From Agilicoccus flavus (GTDB taxonomy: Bacteria; Actinomycetota; Actinomycetes; Actinomycetales; Dermatophilaceae), in NCBI RefSeq assembly GCF_014857905.1, contig NZ_JACYXE010000010.1:1-64000 (forward strand): a DNA stretch of 64,000 nt, in the 5' to 3' direction. Shown here in pieces: positions 63,066-64,000 of this stretch. A program made the translations under genes and the position numbers. The stretch's first letter is position 1. Each line of letters starts with the position of its first letter. A model generated the notes under the pieces. It made no database searches. It saw nothing but the letters and a program-made list of their open reading frames with translations, and was not told the DNA's origin.

Positions 63066-64000
63066 GTGAAGGTCTTGGTCACGGGAGCCACGGGGTACGT
63101 CGGGGGACGGTTGGTGCCCAGGCTGCTCGAGTCGGGTCACGAGGTGCGGACGACGACGACGAACCCCGACAAGCCGGCCCCCTGGTGGTCCGACCGGGTC
63201 GAGACGGTGCGAATGGACATCGCGGACGCCGCGGACGTCGACGCGGCCCTGGCCGGCATGGACGCGGTCTACTACCTCGTCCACGGCATGGGCGGCGGAG
63301 ACGACTTCGCCGAGAAGGACCGCCGGGCCGCCACGAACGTCGCGCGGGCCGTCGAGGCGCACGGCACGTCCCGCGTCGTCTACCTGTCCGGGATCGTGCC
63401 GCCCGCGGACCCCGACGAGCTCAGCGCGCACATCACGTCGCGTCACGAGGTCGAACAGATCCTCGCGGCGACGCCGGCGACCACCCTCACGCTGCGCGCC
63501 GCCGTCCTCATGGGCAGCGGGTCGACGTCGTTCGAGATCATCCGCCAGGTCAGCGAGCGGATGCCGGTGCAGACGGTGCCGACGTGGATGAACTCCGACG
63601 TCCAGCCCATCGCCGTCGTCGACGCGATCGAGGCGCTCCTCGGGGCCCTCACCGCGCCGGTGAGCACGCGCAGCTACGACATCGGCGGCCCCGAGCGGAT
63701 GCCGTACGGCGACCTCCTCGACCGGTACACCGACATCACCGGGCTGGAGCGCCCGCAGGTCGAGGTTCCGTTCCTGCCCACCGACCTCGTGGGCACGCTC
63801 GTCGGAGCCCTCACCGATGTGCCCAGCTCCACCGTCCAGGCGCTGGTGGAGAGCCTGCACCACGACATGGTGTGCGCGGAGGAGGACTTCCGCGCCGACC
63901 TCCTGCCGACGGGGTACCACCTCATGGGCCTCGACGAGGCGATCCGCCGTTCCCTGGCCGACCCGCGGACGGAGGTCCCGGAGGACCCCGAGAGCGCCGA
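63066..64000 (+). CDS. NAD(P)H-binding / NmrA-like epimerase family protein (3' truncated)
   Basis: 311 residues visible; the frame runs off the window. Atypical SDR fold: KVLVTGATGYVGGRLVPRL nucleotide site, the strand DAVYYLVHGMGGG typical of the NmrA/YwnB-like group, VVYLSGIVPP, LRAAVLMGSGSTSFEIIRQ and IGGPERMPYGDLLDRY. Proteins of this type bind NAD(P)H, often without known substrate. The start is a GTG with GGAAG 7-11 nt upstream. Note that it ends in a Pro/Glu-rich segment (TEVPEDPESA) that may be near the real C-terminus or a linker to a further domain. Confidence 0.88.
   Translation, partial: MKVLVTGATGYVGGRLVPRLLESGHEVRTTTTNPDKPAPWWSDRVETVRMDIADAADVDAALAGMDAVYYLVHGMGGGDDFAEKDRRAATNVARAVEAHGTSRVVYLSGIVPPADPDELSAHITSRHEVEQILAATPATTLTLRAAVLMGSGSTSFEIIRQVSERMPVQTVPTWMNSDVQPIAVVDAIEALLGALTAPVSTRSYDIGGPERMPYGDLLDRYTDITGLERPQVEVPFLPTDLVGTLVGALTDVPSSTVQALVESLHHDMVCAEEDFRADLLPTGYHLMGLDEAIRRSLADPRTEVPEDPESA

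Overview
The window is very GC-rich DNA (roughly three quarters G+C by eye) with strong third-position GC bias, frequent GTG starts and stop/start overlaps. The gene content points to an actinobacterium: Lsr2, ribosomal protein bS22, the dacB-DUF2342-tilS-hpt-ftsH-folE-folP-folB/K-DUF3180 run, DisA next to RadA, ClpC, and rex-hemACDBL followed by ccdA-resB-ccsB-DUF4229-menA. The order Micrococcales (Intrasporangiaceae/Dermatophilaceae-like) is my best inference; no rRNA gene is present to settle it.

Positions 1-13300 form an accessory carbohydrate and transport region. It holds the 3' end of a GH78 alpha-L-rhamnosidase, a converging operon of MFS/GPH-type sugar transporter, GH1 beta-glucosidase and hormone-sensitive-lipase-type esterase, TetR and LacI regulators, an ArsR/SRPBCC pair, a wrecked 13E12-type DUF222/HNH gene, a two-domain aldolase/short-chain dehydrogenase typical of L-rhamnose catabolism, and a second MFS exporter. 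Two similar LacI-type operator sequences, one before the transporter operon and one overlapping the start of aldolase transcription, suggest a single rhamnoside/glucoside regulon.

Positions 13300-26100 hold a decayed ergothioneine gene (egtD with one in-frame amber codon), inorganic pyrophosphatase, and the housekeeping block dacB, DUF2342 protease, tilS, hpt, ftsH, folE, folP, folB-folK fusion, DUF3180 and a Rossmann/DUF2520 protein. Positions 26100-38300 are a genome-maintenance block: Lsr2, a split LigD (polymerase and ligase genes) diverging from Ku, ClpC, MutY, DisA and RadA, then a flavin reductase-like protein. An orphan 65-codon ABC-ATPase tail lies between clpC and mutY.

Positions 38400-48600 carry small, metabolic and unknown genes (Ppx/GppA phosphatase, proline dehydrogenase and proC, GNAT, AcuC deacetylase, bS22, epimerase, acyltransferase, glutaredoxin). 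Positions 48700-61500 are a tightly coupled run from Rex through haem synthesis (hemA, hemC, cobA/hemD fusion, hemB, hemL) to a System II cytochrome c maturation set (TlpA-like lipoprotein, CcdA, ResB, CcsB). The window ends with menA, a small PLDc_N membrane protein and a 3'-truncated NAD(P)H-binding epimerase.

The most unusual signals are: a 54-bp repeat present as a tandem array directly after the radA stop codon and as a single, nearly identical copy inserted in frame in the broken HNH gene; the single amber codon in egtD; about a dozen genes with a TANNNT -10 box only 5-9 nt before the start codon (leaderless transcription); and a perfect CRP/GlxR-type palindrome. I found no tRNA, rRNA, CRISPR array, prophage or complete insertion sequence.
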